DNA of 64,000 bases from positions 1-64,000 of the forward strand of contig NZ_KZ679065.1 in assembly GCF_003024195.1 (NCBI RefSeq), in the 5' to 3' direction. Positions within the stretch are counted from its first letter, which is position 1, and each line of letters opens with the position of its first letter. The notes under the pieces were generated by a model. The model was not told the DNA's origin, did not search any database, and was given only the letters and a program-made list of their open reading frames with translations. This document shows positions 32,695 to 41,286 of the stretch, piece after piece. The stretch comes from Streptomyces dioscori (GTDB taxonomy: Bacteria > Actinomycetota > Actinomycetes > Streptomycetales > Streptomycetaceae). The translations under genes were made by a program, and so were the position numbers.

Positions 32695-32970
32695 TTCGTT
32701 TATCGCGATCTGGGCACAACCTGTGGCGCCGCTTGTGGGTCAGAGGCTGTGGGGTACCCGGTGCGGCACGTGTCGCGTGCCGCGGTCGGGTGTCGCAGCC
32801 GCGTGCCGCGGCCTTTCGGCCACAGCCTTGGAACAGGCGTGGGAGATATACAGGCCCCGGGGATATACCTGACGTGTGCCGGGCCGGAGCGGGACCTTCG
32901 GCCGAGCCGCACGTCGCGTCGCGCATTTTGATCAAGACTGATCGAGCCTGAGCAAGTTCGGAGGACACCA

Positions 32971-34329
32971 GTGGGACGACTCTTCGGGACGGACGGCGTA
33001 CGGGGTGTCGCCAACGCGGATCTGACGGCAGAGCTCACGCTCGGCCTCTCCGTGGCGGCGGCGCACGTACTGGCCGAAGCGGGAACCTTCGAAGGCCACC
33101 GGCCGACGGCGGTGGTCGGACGGGACCCGCGTGCGTCCGGGGAGTTCCTGGAAGCCGCCGTGGTCGCCGGCCTCGCCAGCGCCGGTGTGGACGTGCTGCT
33201 CGTCGGCGTCCTGCCGACCCCCGCGGTGGCGTATCTCACGGGCGCCCTCGGCGCCGACCTCGGTGTGATGCTCTCCGCGAGCCATAACGCCATGCCCGAC
33301 AACGGCGTCAAGTTCTTCGCCCGCGGCGGGCACAAGCTCGCCGACGAGCTGGAGGACCGGATCGAGTCCGTCTACGAGGAGCACCGCACCGGCGCTCCCT
33401 GGGACCGGCCGACCGGCTCCGGCGTCGGACGCGTCCGCTCGTACGAGGAGGGCTTCGAGAAGTACGTCGCCCACCTCCTCACCGCCGTTCCCAACCGCCT
33501 CGACGGTCTGAAGGTCGTCCTCGACGAGGCGCATGGTGCTGCCGCGCGGGTCTCGCCCGAGGTCTTCACACGTGCGGGCGCCGAGATCGTCACGATCGGC
33601 GCCGAGCCCGACGGCCTCAACATCAACGACGGCTGCGGCTCCACCCACCTCGGTCTGCTCAAGGCCGCCGTCATCGAGCACGGCGCCGATCTCGGCATCG
33701 CGCACGACGGCGACGCCGACCGGTGCCTCGCCGTGGACCACACCGGTGCGGAGGTCGACGGGGACCAGATCCTCGCCGTGCTCGCCCTCGCGATGCGGGA
33801 GCGGTCCGAGCTGCGGTCCGACACCGTCGTCGCCACGGTCATGTCGAACCTCGGGTTCAAGCTGGCCATGGAGCGTGAAGGGGTGTCCCTCGTACAGACC
33901 GGGGTGGGCGACCGGTATGTGCTGGAGGAGATGAAGGCCCACGACTACGCGCTCGGCGGTGAGCAGTCGGGGCACGTGATCATCCTGGACCACGCGACGA
34001 CCGGCGACGGGACGCTGACCGGGTTGCTGCTGGCGGCCCGGGTCGCGCAGACCGGGCGTACGTTGCGGGATCTCGCGTCCGTGATGGAGCGGTTGCCGCA
34101 GGTGCTGATCAATGTGCCCGATGTCGATCGGTCGCGGGTGTCCACGTCCGCGGAGTTGGCTTCCGCCGTGGCTGAGGCGGAGCGGGAGCTCGGGGCGACG
34201 GGGCGCGTGCTGTTGCGGCCTTCCGGGACCGAGCCGCTTGTGCGGGTCATGGTTGAGGCCGCTGATATCGATCAGGCTCGGTCTGTGGCGGGGCGGCTGG
34301 CTGACGCGGTGAAGTCTGCGCTTGGGTGA
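32971..34329 (+). CDS. glmM: Phosphoglucosamine mutase
   Basis: 452 residues from GTG 32971 (CGGAGG upstream). It converts glucosamine-6-P to glucosamine-1-P for UDP-GlcNAc. The phosphoserine is in VMLSASHNAMPDNG (S104). The metal loop DGDADR follows at IAHDGDADRCLAVD, the sugar loop is GGEQSGH, and the phosphate-binding loop is LRPSGTEPLVRVM. Start MGRLFGTDGVRGVAN is canonical. It works with glmS at 36948. Confidence 0.98.
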   Translation: MGRLFGTDGVRGVANADLTAELTLGLSVAAAHVLAEAGTFEGHRPTAVVGRDPRASGEFLEAAVVAGLASAGVDVLLVGVLPTPAVAYLTGALGADLGVMLSASHNAMPDNGVKFFARGGHKLADELEDRIESVYEEHRTGAPWDRPTGSGVGRVRSYEEGFEKYVAHLLTAVPNRLDGLKVVLDEAHGAAARVSPEVFTRAGAEIVTIGAEPDGLNINDGCGSTHLGLLKAAVIEHGADLGIAHDGDADRCLAVDHTGAEVDGDQILAVLALAMRERSELRSDTVVATVMSNLGFKLAMEREGVSLVQTGVGDRYVLEEMKAHDYALGGEQSGHVIILDHATTGDGTLTGLLLAARVAQTGRTLRDLASVMERLPQVLINVPDVDRSRVSTSAELASAVAEAERELGATGRVLLRPSGTEPLVRVMVEAADIDQARSVAGRLADAVKSALG

Positions 34330-34390
34330 ACCGGGGTTCTTGTTCTGGGCCCCGGGCCCGGGGTGGGGGCTCGGGGAGCGTTGCGGGGTG

Positions 34391-34476
34391 CGGGTGCGTT
34401 GTGGCTGGTCGCGCAGTTCCCCGCGCCCCTTGGGGGCTGCGCCCCCGAAAAGATTGCGCCGTTCCCCGCGCCCCTT
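34391..34476 (+). repeat. GTTCCCCGCGCCCCT repeat locus e (2 units)
   Basis: Two units with a GGGGGCTGCGCCCCC palindrome between them, in the glmM–DUF389 convergent gap. The end CCCCTTA supplies the TAA stop of the DUF389 gene (34475-34477). Confidence 0.88.
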
Positions 34477-35398
34477 AGCGCCTCTGTCTTGACCAGAGCC
34501 ATTTTTGGGTCAGGAGGGTCAGGGTGCCTGCCAGGGTGATGCCTGCCAGGTTCAGGAGGAGTTGGTTCGTGGAGCCGGCTGTCTGGGACGTGTCTCCGTA
34601 GCTGAGGGCGACCGCCGCGTTGGCAGCGGCCGGGACCGTGGTGACGGAGATGGCCACGCCCACCAGCAGGCCCGACTTGGCCGAGGTCAGGGAGAGCGTG
34701 CCGGCGATGCCCGCGAGGACCGCCACGACGAACGAGAACGCGTCGGGCGCGTAGACGAAGGCCGTGTTGGGCCGGTCGGCCTCCAGCATGTCCTCGGTGA
34801 ACAGGCCCATCCCGTCCATCAGCAGGCTGAACAGCACGGTCACGGCCATCGCCACCGCGAAGCCCACGAGCAGGGCGGTCAGAGAGCGCAGTGCCAGGCG
34901 CGGCCGGCGTCGGACCACGGCCGTGCTGAATCCCGCCAGCGGGCCGAACTCCGGGCCCACCGCCATCGCGCCCACGATCAGGATCGCGTTGTCGAGGACC
35001 ACACCGCAGGCCGCGATCATCGTGGCGAGCGTGATGAAGGCCAGGTAGGTGACCGAGAGCGTCGACTCCTCGTGCGTCGCCTCCGTCAGCTGCTCCCACA
35101 GGACCGCGTCGACGCCCTCTCCGGGTGCGTCGGCCTCCGCCTGGTCCGCACGCTTCGACAGCGACAGGTCGATGTCCTCGACGGCGATCGAACCGACCGT
35201 GTCGATCTCCAGCTCGCGCAGCCCGCCGATCAGTTCGTCGCCCGCCTCGCGTGCCACGTCGACCATCACGAGGTCGCCGACGGGGTTGCGGGCGGCCCCC
35301 GGTACGACCGCCAGATGGGTCGTGCCGACGGTCTTCTCGATCAGGCGGATCACCGCCTCGGTCCGGTCGGACGGGGTGATCAGGCGCAGGTGCAGCAT
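34475..35398 (-). CDS. DUF389 membrane protein
   Basis: 307 residues. A cytosolic N-terminal ferredoxin-like part (MLHLRLITPSDRTEAVIRLI to about residue 110) is followed by DUF389 helices from STLSVTYLAFITLATMIAA. The signature AILIVGAMAVGPEFGPLAG is present. About six to seven membrane segments are seen. The family role is unknown. The ATG lacks a ribosome binding site and is preceded by TACCCT with 6 nt between. Confidence 0.9.
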   Translation of the reverse strand: MLHLRLITPSDRTEAVIRLIEKTVGTTHLAVVPGAARNPVGDLVMVDVAREAGDELIGGLRELEIDTVGSIAVEDIDLSLSKRADQAEADAPGEGVDAVLWEQLTEATHEESTLSVTYLAFITLATMIAACGVVLDNAILIVGAMAVGPEFGPLAGFSTAVVRRRPRLALRSLTALLVGFAVAMAVTVLFSLLMDGMGLFTEDMLEADRPNTAFVYAPDAFSFVVAVLAGIAGTLSLTSAKSGLLVGVAISVTTVPAAANAAVALSYGDTSQTAGSTNQLLLNLAGITLAGTLTLLTQKWLWSRQRR

Positions 35399-35404
35399 GG
35401 GGGC

Positions 35405-35410
35405 AGGGTA
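35405..35410 (-). promoter_or_regulatory. -10 box of a probable leaderless promoter (DUF389 gene)
   Basis: TACCCT then GCCCCC then ATG on the minus strand, a TANNNT-N6-ATG arrangement. Confidence 0.5.
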
Positions 35411-35437
35411 GTCGGGGGTAGTCGTGCCGGGTGACGG

Positions 35438-36427
35438 TCAGAGTTTGCGCAGGCTGAGCTTCTGGACCTTGTGGTCCTGGCCCTTGCGGACGACGAGGGT
35501 GGCGCGGCCCCGGGTGGGGGCCACGTTCTCCAGGAGGTTGACCTTGTTGACGGTCCGCCAGGTCGTGCGGGCGTAGTCGAGGGCCTCCTCCTCGGAGACC
35601 TGGGTGTACTTGCGGAAGTACGAGGACGGGTTCTGGAACGCCGTCTCGCGCAGCCGGCGGAAGCGGTTGAGGTACCAGCGCTCGATGTCCTCCTCCCGCG
35701 CGTCCACGTACACGCTGAAGTCGAAGTAGTCGGCGAGGCCGACGCGGGTGCGGCCGTCCTTGCCGGGGAGGGCGGGCTGCAGGACGTTCAGGCCCTCGAC
35801 GATCAGGATGTCGGGGCGGCGGACGGTGAGGCGCTCGTCCGGGACGATGTCGTAGATGAGGTGGGAGTAGACGGGGGCCGTCACCTCGTCCTTGCCCGCC
35901 TTGATGTCGGCGACGAACCGGGTCAGCGCCCGGCGGTCGTACGACTCGGGGAACCCCTTCCTGGACATCAGACCGCGCGCCTGGAGTTCCTTCGTGGGGA
36001 GCAGGAAGCCGTCCGTGGTGACCCGTTCGACCCGCGGGTGTTCCGGCCAGCGGGACAGCAGGGCCTGGAGGAGGCGGGCGACGGTGGACTTGCCGACGGC
36101 GACCGAACCCGCCACGCCTATCACGAACGGCGTACCGGACTGCGAGCCCTTCTCGCCGAGGAAGGTGTTCAGGGCGCCGCGCAGGCCGTCGGTCGCGCCC
36201 ACGTAGAGGTTGAGGAGCCGGGACAGCGGCAGATAGATGTCCCGTACCTCGTCGAGGTCGATGACATCGCCGAGACCGCGCAGTCTCTCCACCTCGTCGG
36301 CGGTCAGCGGAAGAGGTGTCTTCTCACGCAGCGCGCTCCACTGAGCACGGGTGAGGTCGACGTAGGGAGTCGCCTCCGGCCTGGGCCGGTGGGCGCTCCG
36401 CGGCAACGAGGAGACCGATGAGATCAC
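35438..36427 (-). CDS. coaA: Pantothenate kinase, type I
   Basis: 329 residues from GTG 36427. It phosphorylates pantothenate, the first and controlling step of CoA synthesis. P-loop GVAGSVAVGKST (about 104-115), then VTTDGFLLPTKELQARGLM and RRALTRFVADIKAGK are the CoaA signatures. The C-terminal VNLLENVAPTRGRATLVVRKG is typical. No clear ribosome binding site is seen; TAACAAT lies 5 nt before the GTG, a possible leaderless start. Confidence 0.97.
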   Translation of the reverse strand: MISSVSSLPRSAHRPRPEATPYVDLTRAQWSALREKTPLPLTADEVERLRGLGDVIDLDEVRDIYLPLSRLLNLYVGATDGLRGALNTFLGEKGSQSGTPFVIGVAGSVAVGKSTVARLLQALLSRWPEHPRVERVTTDGFLLPTKELQARGLMSRKGFPESYDRRALTRFVADIKAGKDEVTAPVYSHLIYDIVPDERLTVRRPDILIVEGLNVLQPALPGKDGRTRVGLADYFDFSVYVDAREEDIERWYLNRFRRLRETAFQNPSSYFRKYTQVSEEEALDYARTTWRTVNKVNLLENVAPTRGRATLVVRKGQDHKVQKLSLRKL

Positions 36428-36592
36428 AGTCCATTGTTACGGGAGTTTGAACGAAGCGTCGGGTGGAGTCCGTCACGCCGGGCCTGTGTTCGGGCGCGTC
36501 CGGACCCTGGACCGCTGGGGCGCATGGGCATAGCGTGCCGCCCACCCGGGAGCGAGCCGCCTTCCGGGACGCCGGTGGTGGGGATGGTCGTC

Positions 36593-36853
36593 ATGACCGT
36601 ACGTTTCCGAGTGCGTGGCCTGGTGGGGCGAAGAACCGGGGGAGGAGTCGGGGGAGGCGCCGGGCGCGGTCCGGCCGACGTGGTGGGCCAGGTGTGCAGT
36701 GAGCTGGCCGTCGACCTGCCGGACGAGGACCTGGGGGAGTACCTCTACGACTGCATCGACCTCTACCGGATGGGCAGCAAGCCGCGCTGCGAGGAGGTCG
36801 AGTACCTGGGGATGGTGCAGGACGCGATCGACCGCATCGAGTGCGGCGAGTAG
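36593..36853 (+). CDS. Small conserved-looking hypothetical protein
   Basis: 86 residues from ATG 36593 (MTVRFRVRGLVGRR); ATG 36584 is possible, both after GGTGGTGGGG. A Gly/Arg-rich head precedes an acidic part: VGQVCSELAVDLPDEDLGEY, then LYDCIDLYRMGSKPRCEEVE. No domain is recognised. It lies in the coaA–glmS divergent gap, where I recall a similar small gene in other streptomycetes. Confidence 0.6.
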   Translation: MTVRFRVRGLVGRRTGGGVGGGAGRGPADVVGQVCSELAVDLPDEDLGEYLYDCIDLYRMGSKPRCEEVEYLGMVQDAIDRIECGE

Positions 36854-36935
36854 GGGACAACGGCCCGGGACGCCGACGGCCCGGGAATTTCCGATATCGG
36901 GCACGCGGTGCCTCGGTGGGGCGCGCGTCGGCATC

Positions 36936-36941
36936 TAGGCT
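36936..36941 (+). promoter_or_regulatory. -10 box of a probable leaderless glmS promoter
   Basis: TAGGCT, then GCCGCC, then ATG 36948. No ribosome binding site lies upstream. The -35 is weak. Confidence 0.55.
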
Positions 36942-36947
36942 GCCGCC

Positions 36948-38795
36948 ATGTGCGGAATCGTGGGATACGTGGGGTCGCAGTCGGCGCTCGATGTGGTGGT
37001 CGCCGGGCTGAAGCGGCTGGAGTACCGGGGATACGACTCGGCGGGCATCGCGGTGCTCGCGGACGGCGGGATGGCCGCGGCGAAGAAGGCCGGCAAGCTC
37101 GCCAACCTGGAGAAGGAACTGGTGGAGCGGCCGTTGCCGGCCGGTTCGACGGGGATCGGGCACACGCGCTGGGCCACGCACGGCGGGCCGACTGACCTCA
37201 ACGCGCATCCGCATCTCGACAACGCGGGGCGGGTCGCGGTCGTCCACAACGGCATCATCGAGAACTTCGCGGAGCTGCGCGCCGAGCTGGCCGAGCGAGG
37301 ACACGCGCTCTCCTCCGAGACGGACACCGAGGTCGTCGCGCACCTCCTCGCCGAGGAGTTCTCCGCGTGCGCCGACCTCGCCGAGTCCATGCGGCTGGTG
37401 TGCCGACGGCTCGAAGGGGCGTTCACGCTGGTGGCCGCGCACGCCGACGAGCCGGACGTGGTGGTCGGCGCCCGGCGCAACTCGCCGCTCGTCGTGGGCG
37501 TAGGGGAGGGCGAGGCCTTCCTCGCCTCGGACGTCGCCGCGTTCATCGCGCACACCCGGTCCGCGATCGAACTGGGCCAGGACCAGGTGGTCGAACTGCG
37601 GCGCGACGGGGTGCACGTCACCGGGTTCGACGGCTCACCGGCCGAGACCCGCTCGTACCACGTCGACTGGGACGTGTCCGCCGCCGAGAAGGGCGGCTAC
37701 GACTACTTCATGCTCAAGGAGATCGCCGAGCAGCCGAAGGCGGTCGCCGACACGCTGCTCGGCCGGATCGACGCGAGCGGTTCGCTGACACTCGACGAGG
37801 TGCGGATCGCGCCCGGCGCGCTGCGGGAGGTCGACAAGGTCGTGGTGGTGGCCTGCGGGACCGCCTTCCACGCCGGGCTCATCGCCAAGTACGCCATCGA
37901 GCACTGGACGCGGATCCCGTGCGAGGTGGAACTGGCGAGCGAGTTCCGGTACCGGGACCCGATCCTGGACGCGCGGACGCTCGTCATCGCCATCTCGCAG
38001 TCCGGGGAGACCATGGACACGCTGATGGCGCTGCGGCACGCGCGGGAGCAGGGCGCGAAGGTCCTGGCCGTCTGCAACACGAACGGCTCGACGATTCCGC
38101 GCGAGTCCGATGCGGTCCTCTACACCCACGCGGGGCCGGAAGTCGCGGTCGCCTCCACGAAGGCGTTCCTCACCCAGCTCGTGGCCTGCTACCTGGTCGC
38201 CCTGTACCTGGGCCAGGTGCGCGGCACCAAGTGGGGCGACGAGATCCGGGCCGTCGTACGCGACCTGTCCCGGATCTCGGAGGAGGTCGAGCAGGTCCTG
38301 GAGACGATGGAGCCGGTACGGGAGCTGGCACGCTCACTGGCCTCGAAGAACACCGTGCTGTTCCTGGGCCGGCACGTGGGCTACCCGGTCGCCCTTGAGG
38401 GCGCGCTCAAGCTCAAGGAACTCGCCTACATGCACGCCGAGGGCTTCGCGGCGGGCGAACTGAAGCACGGGCCGATCGCTCTGATCGAGGAGGACCTGCC
38501 GGTGGTCGTGGTGGTGCCGTCGCCGAAGGGGCGTTCGGTGCTGCACGACAAGATCGTCTCCAACATCCAGGAGATCCGGGCGCGGGGTGCGCGGACGATC
38601 GTGATCGCGGAGGAGGGGGACGAGACGGTGGTCCCGTACGCGGACCACCTGATCCGGATCCCCGCGACGCCGGTGCTGTTGCAGCCGCTTGTCGCGACGG
38701 TGCCGTTGCAGGTCTTCGCCTGCGAACTGGCGACCGCCCGCGGCAACGAGGTGGATCAGCCGCGCAACTTGGCGAAGTCGGTGACGGTGGAGTAG
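36948..38795 (+). CDS. glmS: Glutamine–fructose-6-phosphate aminotransferase
   Basis: 615 residues, the usual length. Cys2 of MCGIVGYVG is the glutaminase nucleophile. TRWATHGGP and HNGIIENF are part of the glutamine site. Two SIS domains follow from about residue 285 (VVACGTAFHAGLIAKYAIE; SQSGETMDTLMALRHA). The C-terminus is DQPRNLAKSVTVE. It makes glucosamine-6-P, upstream of GlmM. The last 40 bp are also read antisense by the DUF397 gene. Confidence 0.99.
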   Translation: MCGIVGYVGSQSALDVVVAGLKRLEYRGYDSAGIAVLADGGMAAAKKAGKLANLEKELVERPLPAGSTGIGHTRWATHGGPTDLNAHPHLDNAGRVAVVHNGIIENFAELRAELAERGHALSSETDTEVVAHLLAEEFSACADLAESMRLVCRRLEGAFTLVAAHADEPDVVVGARRNSPLVVGVGEGEAFLASDVAAFIAHTRSAIELGQDQVVELRRDGVHVTGFDGSPAETRSYHVDWDVSAAEKGGYDYFMLKEIAEQPKAVADTLLGRIDASGSLTLDEVRIAPGALREVDKVVVVACGTAFHAGLIAKYAIEHWTRIPCEVELASEFRYRDPILDARTLVIAISQSGETMDTLMALRHAREQGAKVLAVCNTNGSTIPRESDAVLYTHAGPEVAVASTKAFLTQLVACYLVALYLGQVRGTKWGDEIRAVVRDLSRISEEVEQVLETMEPVRELARSLASKNTVLFLGRHVGYPVALEGALKLKELAYMHAEGFAAGELKHGPIALIEEDLPVVVVVPSPKGRSVLHDKIVSNIQEIRARGARTIVIAEEGDETVVPYADHLIRIPATPVLLQPLVATVPLQVFACELATARGNEVDQPRNLAKSVTVE

Positions 38796-38968
38796 CGCTG
38801 CGCAAGGGCGTCGACGAAGGGGGTGAAGGCTCCGGCCGGGAAGGTGAGTTGGCCCCTGGCCGGGGCTTTTGAGTCTCGGACGGCTATGTGGGTGGGGGTG
38901 GTTGCGATCTCCACGCAGTCGTTGCCGTCGTCGGGGCCTGAGTAGGACGACTTCCGCCAGTTGCCCAT
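38756..38968 (-). CDS. DUF397 small protein (module 2)
   Basis: 70 residues from ATG 38968 (MGNWRKSSYSGPDDGNDCVE), preferred over GTG 38980 because GAGG lies just before it. HIAVRDSKAPARG and the closing FTPFVDALA are typical. The last 13 residues or so (STVTDFAKLRG) are encoded by the antisense strand of the glmS 3' end. The original stop seems lost, so the frame runs on into glmS. It follows the XRE/DUF5753 gene directly, as in module 1. Confidence 0.88.
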   Translation of the reverse strand: MGNWRKSSYSGPDDGNDCVEIATTPTHIAVRDSKAPARGQLTFPAGAFTPFVDALAQRYSTVTDFAKLRG

Positions 38969-38976
38969 GGGGCGCC

Positions 38977-39813
38977 TCACAGCTCTTTCGCCAGTTGATG
39001 GATGAAGTCACGCGACCGTTCGGAGCCGAGCGATACGGCTTCCATTTTACGGAAGCGCGTTCGGAAGGCCCCGAGCTGCGCCTCGGAATCGATGAATGCC
39101 GAGCCGTGCGGAACGTCGCGCACCACAGTGTCCAGTTTGGGTACGGGGCCACCCAGGTACGTCATCGTGTTGGCGGCTGTTCCGAAGTCGTCCAGGTCGA
39201 AGGGGATGGCGCGCACCGTGACGCGGCCCGCATCGGAAAGCTCCAGGAGCCGGGCGAGTTGTGTTCGGGAGGTGGCCCGGTCGCTGACCCTGATGCGCAA
39301 GGCCGCCTCGTGGATCACCAGCTCGTACGGGAAGGTGAAGTTCTGCCGTGCCATTCGGTGATGGACACGCAACTCAAGCTCATCCTGGGTGAGCTCGGGG
39401 ACCCTTGAGGAAAAGACGCCGCGGGCGTAGGCCTCGGTCTGCAGCGGGCCTGGTACGTACAGGATTGCTACGTCGCGTCGGAACGAGCTGTGGTGATCCA
39501 GCTCGGACAGATCCAGGAAAGAAGCTGGAAGCTGGCCCCTGTACTCCTCCCACCACCCCTGTGTCCGGTCCGTGGCCATCCCGACCAGGGCATCGATGAA
39601 CTCCGTGTCCGTGCACGCGTAGTGGGACGCGAGGCGACGGAGGCGTTTCTCGCTCACGCCTGAAGTGCCCAGCTCAATCTGGCTGATCTGGACGGAGTTC
39701 ACGCCGAGCAGCGCTCCCGCCTCGCGAGCACTGAGTCCTGCCGCCTCGCGGAGCCTGCGCAGTTCGACCGCCAAGCGCATCTGTCGTGCTGTTGGTTCGC
39801 GCCGTGCACTCAT
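38977..39813 (-). CDS. XRE-family regulator with DUF5753 domain (WhiJ-like, module 2)
   Basis: 278 residues from ATG 39813 (GGGAG upstream; ATG 39831 is not preferred). The HTH covers about residues 10-70 (LRRLREAAGLSAREAGALLG, NSVQISQIELGTSGV). The DUF5753 part shows WWEEYRGQLPASFLDL, VPGPLQTEAYARGVF and IPFDLDDFGTAANTMTYL. It is divergent from the ATPase gene at 40050 and followed by DUF397. Compared with module 1, the sequences are clearly diverged, so the duplication is old or the modules were acquired separately. Confidence 0.9.
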   Translation of the reverse strand: MSARREPTARQMRLAVELRRLREAAGLSAREAGALLGVNSVQISQIELGTSGVSEKRLRRLASHYACTDTEFIDALVGMATDRTQGWWEEYRGQLPASFLDLSELDHHSSFRRDVAILYVPGPLQTEAYARGVFSSRVPELTQDELELRVHHRMARQNFTFPYELVIHEAALRIRVSDRATSRTQLARLLELSDAGRVTVRAIPFDLDDFGTAANTMTYLGGPVPKLDTVVRDVPHGSAFIDSEAQLGAFRTRFRKMEAVSLGSERSRDFIHQLAKEL

Positions 39814-40049
39814 GGCTGCTCCCTGGCGCAACGCGCCTGCTGCTGTGACTCGTTCGGAGTCAGATTACGCGGTCCAGTTGCTAAAGCTTAAATCTAAGGT
39901 CTACCTTCAGTGACGCGACGCACACCCTGCGCCACTTTTCGGGACCTCGGAAGCGCACCACTCCGTCCTGCCGGGACGGCTGAGGCATGCCCACCGCCCG
40001 TGATCGGCCGCAGATCTCCGAAACCCCACCACCGAACCGGAGCTGACGC

Positions 40050-40472
40050 ATGCCTGAAACCGAGACCGACGTGCCCTGGGAGTACTCCCTCTACATCCCC
40101 AACGACCTCAGAGCGGTCACGGTCAGCCGCCGTACCCTCCGGCTGATCCTCACCATGCACGGCCTGATCCGGCACGTCGACGTGGCCGAACTCCTCGCCG
40201 CCGAGCTGGTCGGCAACGCCGTACGGCACACCAAGGGCCCCGCCGCCCTCCGCGTGCGCTGGGCGGCCGGCGTGCTGCGGATCGGCGCCTGGGACGCGGA
40301 CCCCGGCCCGCCGGAACCGCCGTGCTCGACGGGCGACTTGCTGGACCTCTCGGAGGAGGGCCGCGGGCTGGCCCTGGTCAAGTCCTGCGCCGACACCTGG
40401 GGCTGGCACCCCCTGACGAGCGACGGCAATGGCGGCAAGTACGTGTGGTGCGAACTGGCGTCGACGGCGTGA
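40050..40472 (+). CDS. RsbW/SpoIIAB-like ATP-binding protein (module 2)
   Basis: 140 residues, CGGAG before the ATG. N-box ELVGNAVRHT near residue 51, G1 DADPG near 85 and G2 EEGRGLALVKSCADTWGW near 101 are seen. It lacks the C-terminal tail of the module 1 protein. It is divergent from the WhiJ-like regulator, mirroring the arrangement at 0.7-2.4 kb. Partner unknown. Confidence 0.87.
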   Translation: MPETETDVPWEYSLYIPNDLRAVTVSRRTLRLILTMHGLIRHVDVAELLAAELVGNAVRHTKGPAALRVRWAAGVLRIGAWDADPGPPEPPCSTGDLLDLSEEGRGLALVKSCADTWGWHPLTSDGNGGKYVWCELASTA

Positions 40473-40499
40473 CCGCCGGTAGGTAGTCGGTTCCGGGCC

Positions 40500-41147
40500 T
40501 CAGTGGTGCGGTGTGGTCGGGGGTGGTGTGAGTGCGTCGCCGATCGTGCCGCCGGTGGCGTCGCGTATCGCCCGTGCGACGTAGCGGATCACGTCGCCCT
40601 CGAACTCCGGGGGGATGGTGCCGCGTAGCGCGGCGGTGCCCAGTTCCTCGTTGACGACCCGGAAGGCGGCGGAGGCCGCCGCCGCGTGCAGCCGTACGTC
40701 GAGGTCGGTGGCCGGCAGGCCCAGGCGCTTCGCGATGATCGCGGTCATCTCGCGTTCCACCTGGTCGCAGGCCATCAGCCACGCGGTGCGGATCGCCGGT
40801 TCATGGTCCGCCAGCCTGATCATCCTGATCGCGAGCAGGGTGTCGGCCTGCTCGACCGCGTCGGCGGCACGCGCGTAACCCGTGGCCTCCGTGGCGAGGT
40901 GATCCTCAAGGGAGAGGTGGCGCGGCCAGCTCCGCAGCATGCGCATCTCCCACTCGACGCCCTGGGTGACGATGGGTTCGGCGCAGCTCTCCTTGCTGCG
41001 GAAGTGGCGCCAGACGGTGCGGGTGGACAGGCCCACGGCCCGCGCGATCCGGTCGCCGCTGGTGGCGGCCACCCCGTGCTCCCAGAAGAGGCGTGACGCC
41101 TCGCGGGAGATCTCCAGGCGCAGCCGGTGGCGCCGCCGCTCGCTCAT
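40500..41147 (-). CDS. TetR-family regulator, copy 1
   Basis: 215 residues from ATG 41147 (MSERRRHRLRLEISREASRL). A longer frame to 41210 is less likely, since a TTGACG/CATGAT promoter pair on this strand (41198-41225) would start the mRNA after 41210. The HTH (residues 8-55) has TSGDRIARAVGLSTRTVWRH and FRSKESCAEPIV. The C-terminal ligand domain has AWLMACDQVEREMTAIIAKR. It is a near-duplicate of the next gene. A palindromic site lies upstream at 41236-41250. Likely a repressor of its own cluster (inference). Confidence 0.87.
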   Translation of the reverse strand: MSERRRHRLRLEISREASRLFWEHGVAATSGDRIARAVGLSTRTVWRHFRSKESCAEPIVTQGVEWEMRMLRSWPRHLSLEDHLATEATGYARAADAVEQADTLLAIRMIRLADHEPAIRTAWLMACDQVEREMTAIIAKRLGLPATDLDVRLHAAAASAAFRVVNEELGTAALRGTIPPEFEGDVIRYVARAIRDATGGTIGDALTPPPTTPHH

Positions 41148-41235
41148 TCCCGCGGCGCCGGGGCTCGGGAGTGTGTCCACCTGAACCTGAATCACCCCAT
41201 CATGGGACATGTGGAGACGGCGTCAAGTGTCACGA

Positions 41236-41250
41236 TGTCACTAAGTGGCA
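41236..41250. promoter_or_regulatory. Operator-like site 1 (TetR copy 1)
   Basis: TGTCACTAAGTGGCA, an imperfect palindrome of the TGTCACTAAGTGACA type. It lies about 10 bp upstream of the TTGACG box of TetR copy 1. Confidence 0.6.
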
Positions 41251-41286
41251 TTGCTGGCAAGTGGCGGCAAACGGACGTCCCGCCGC

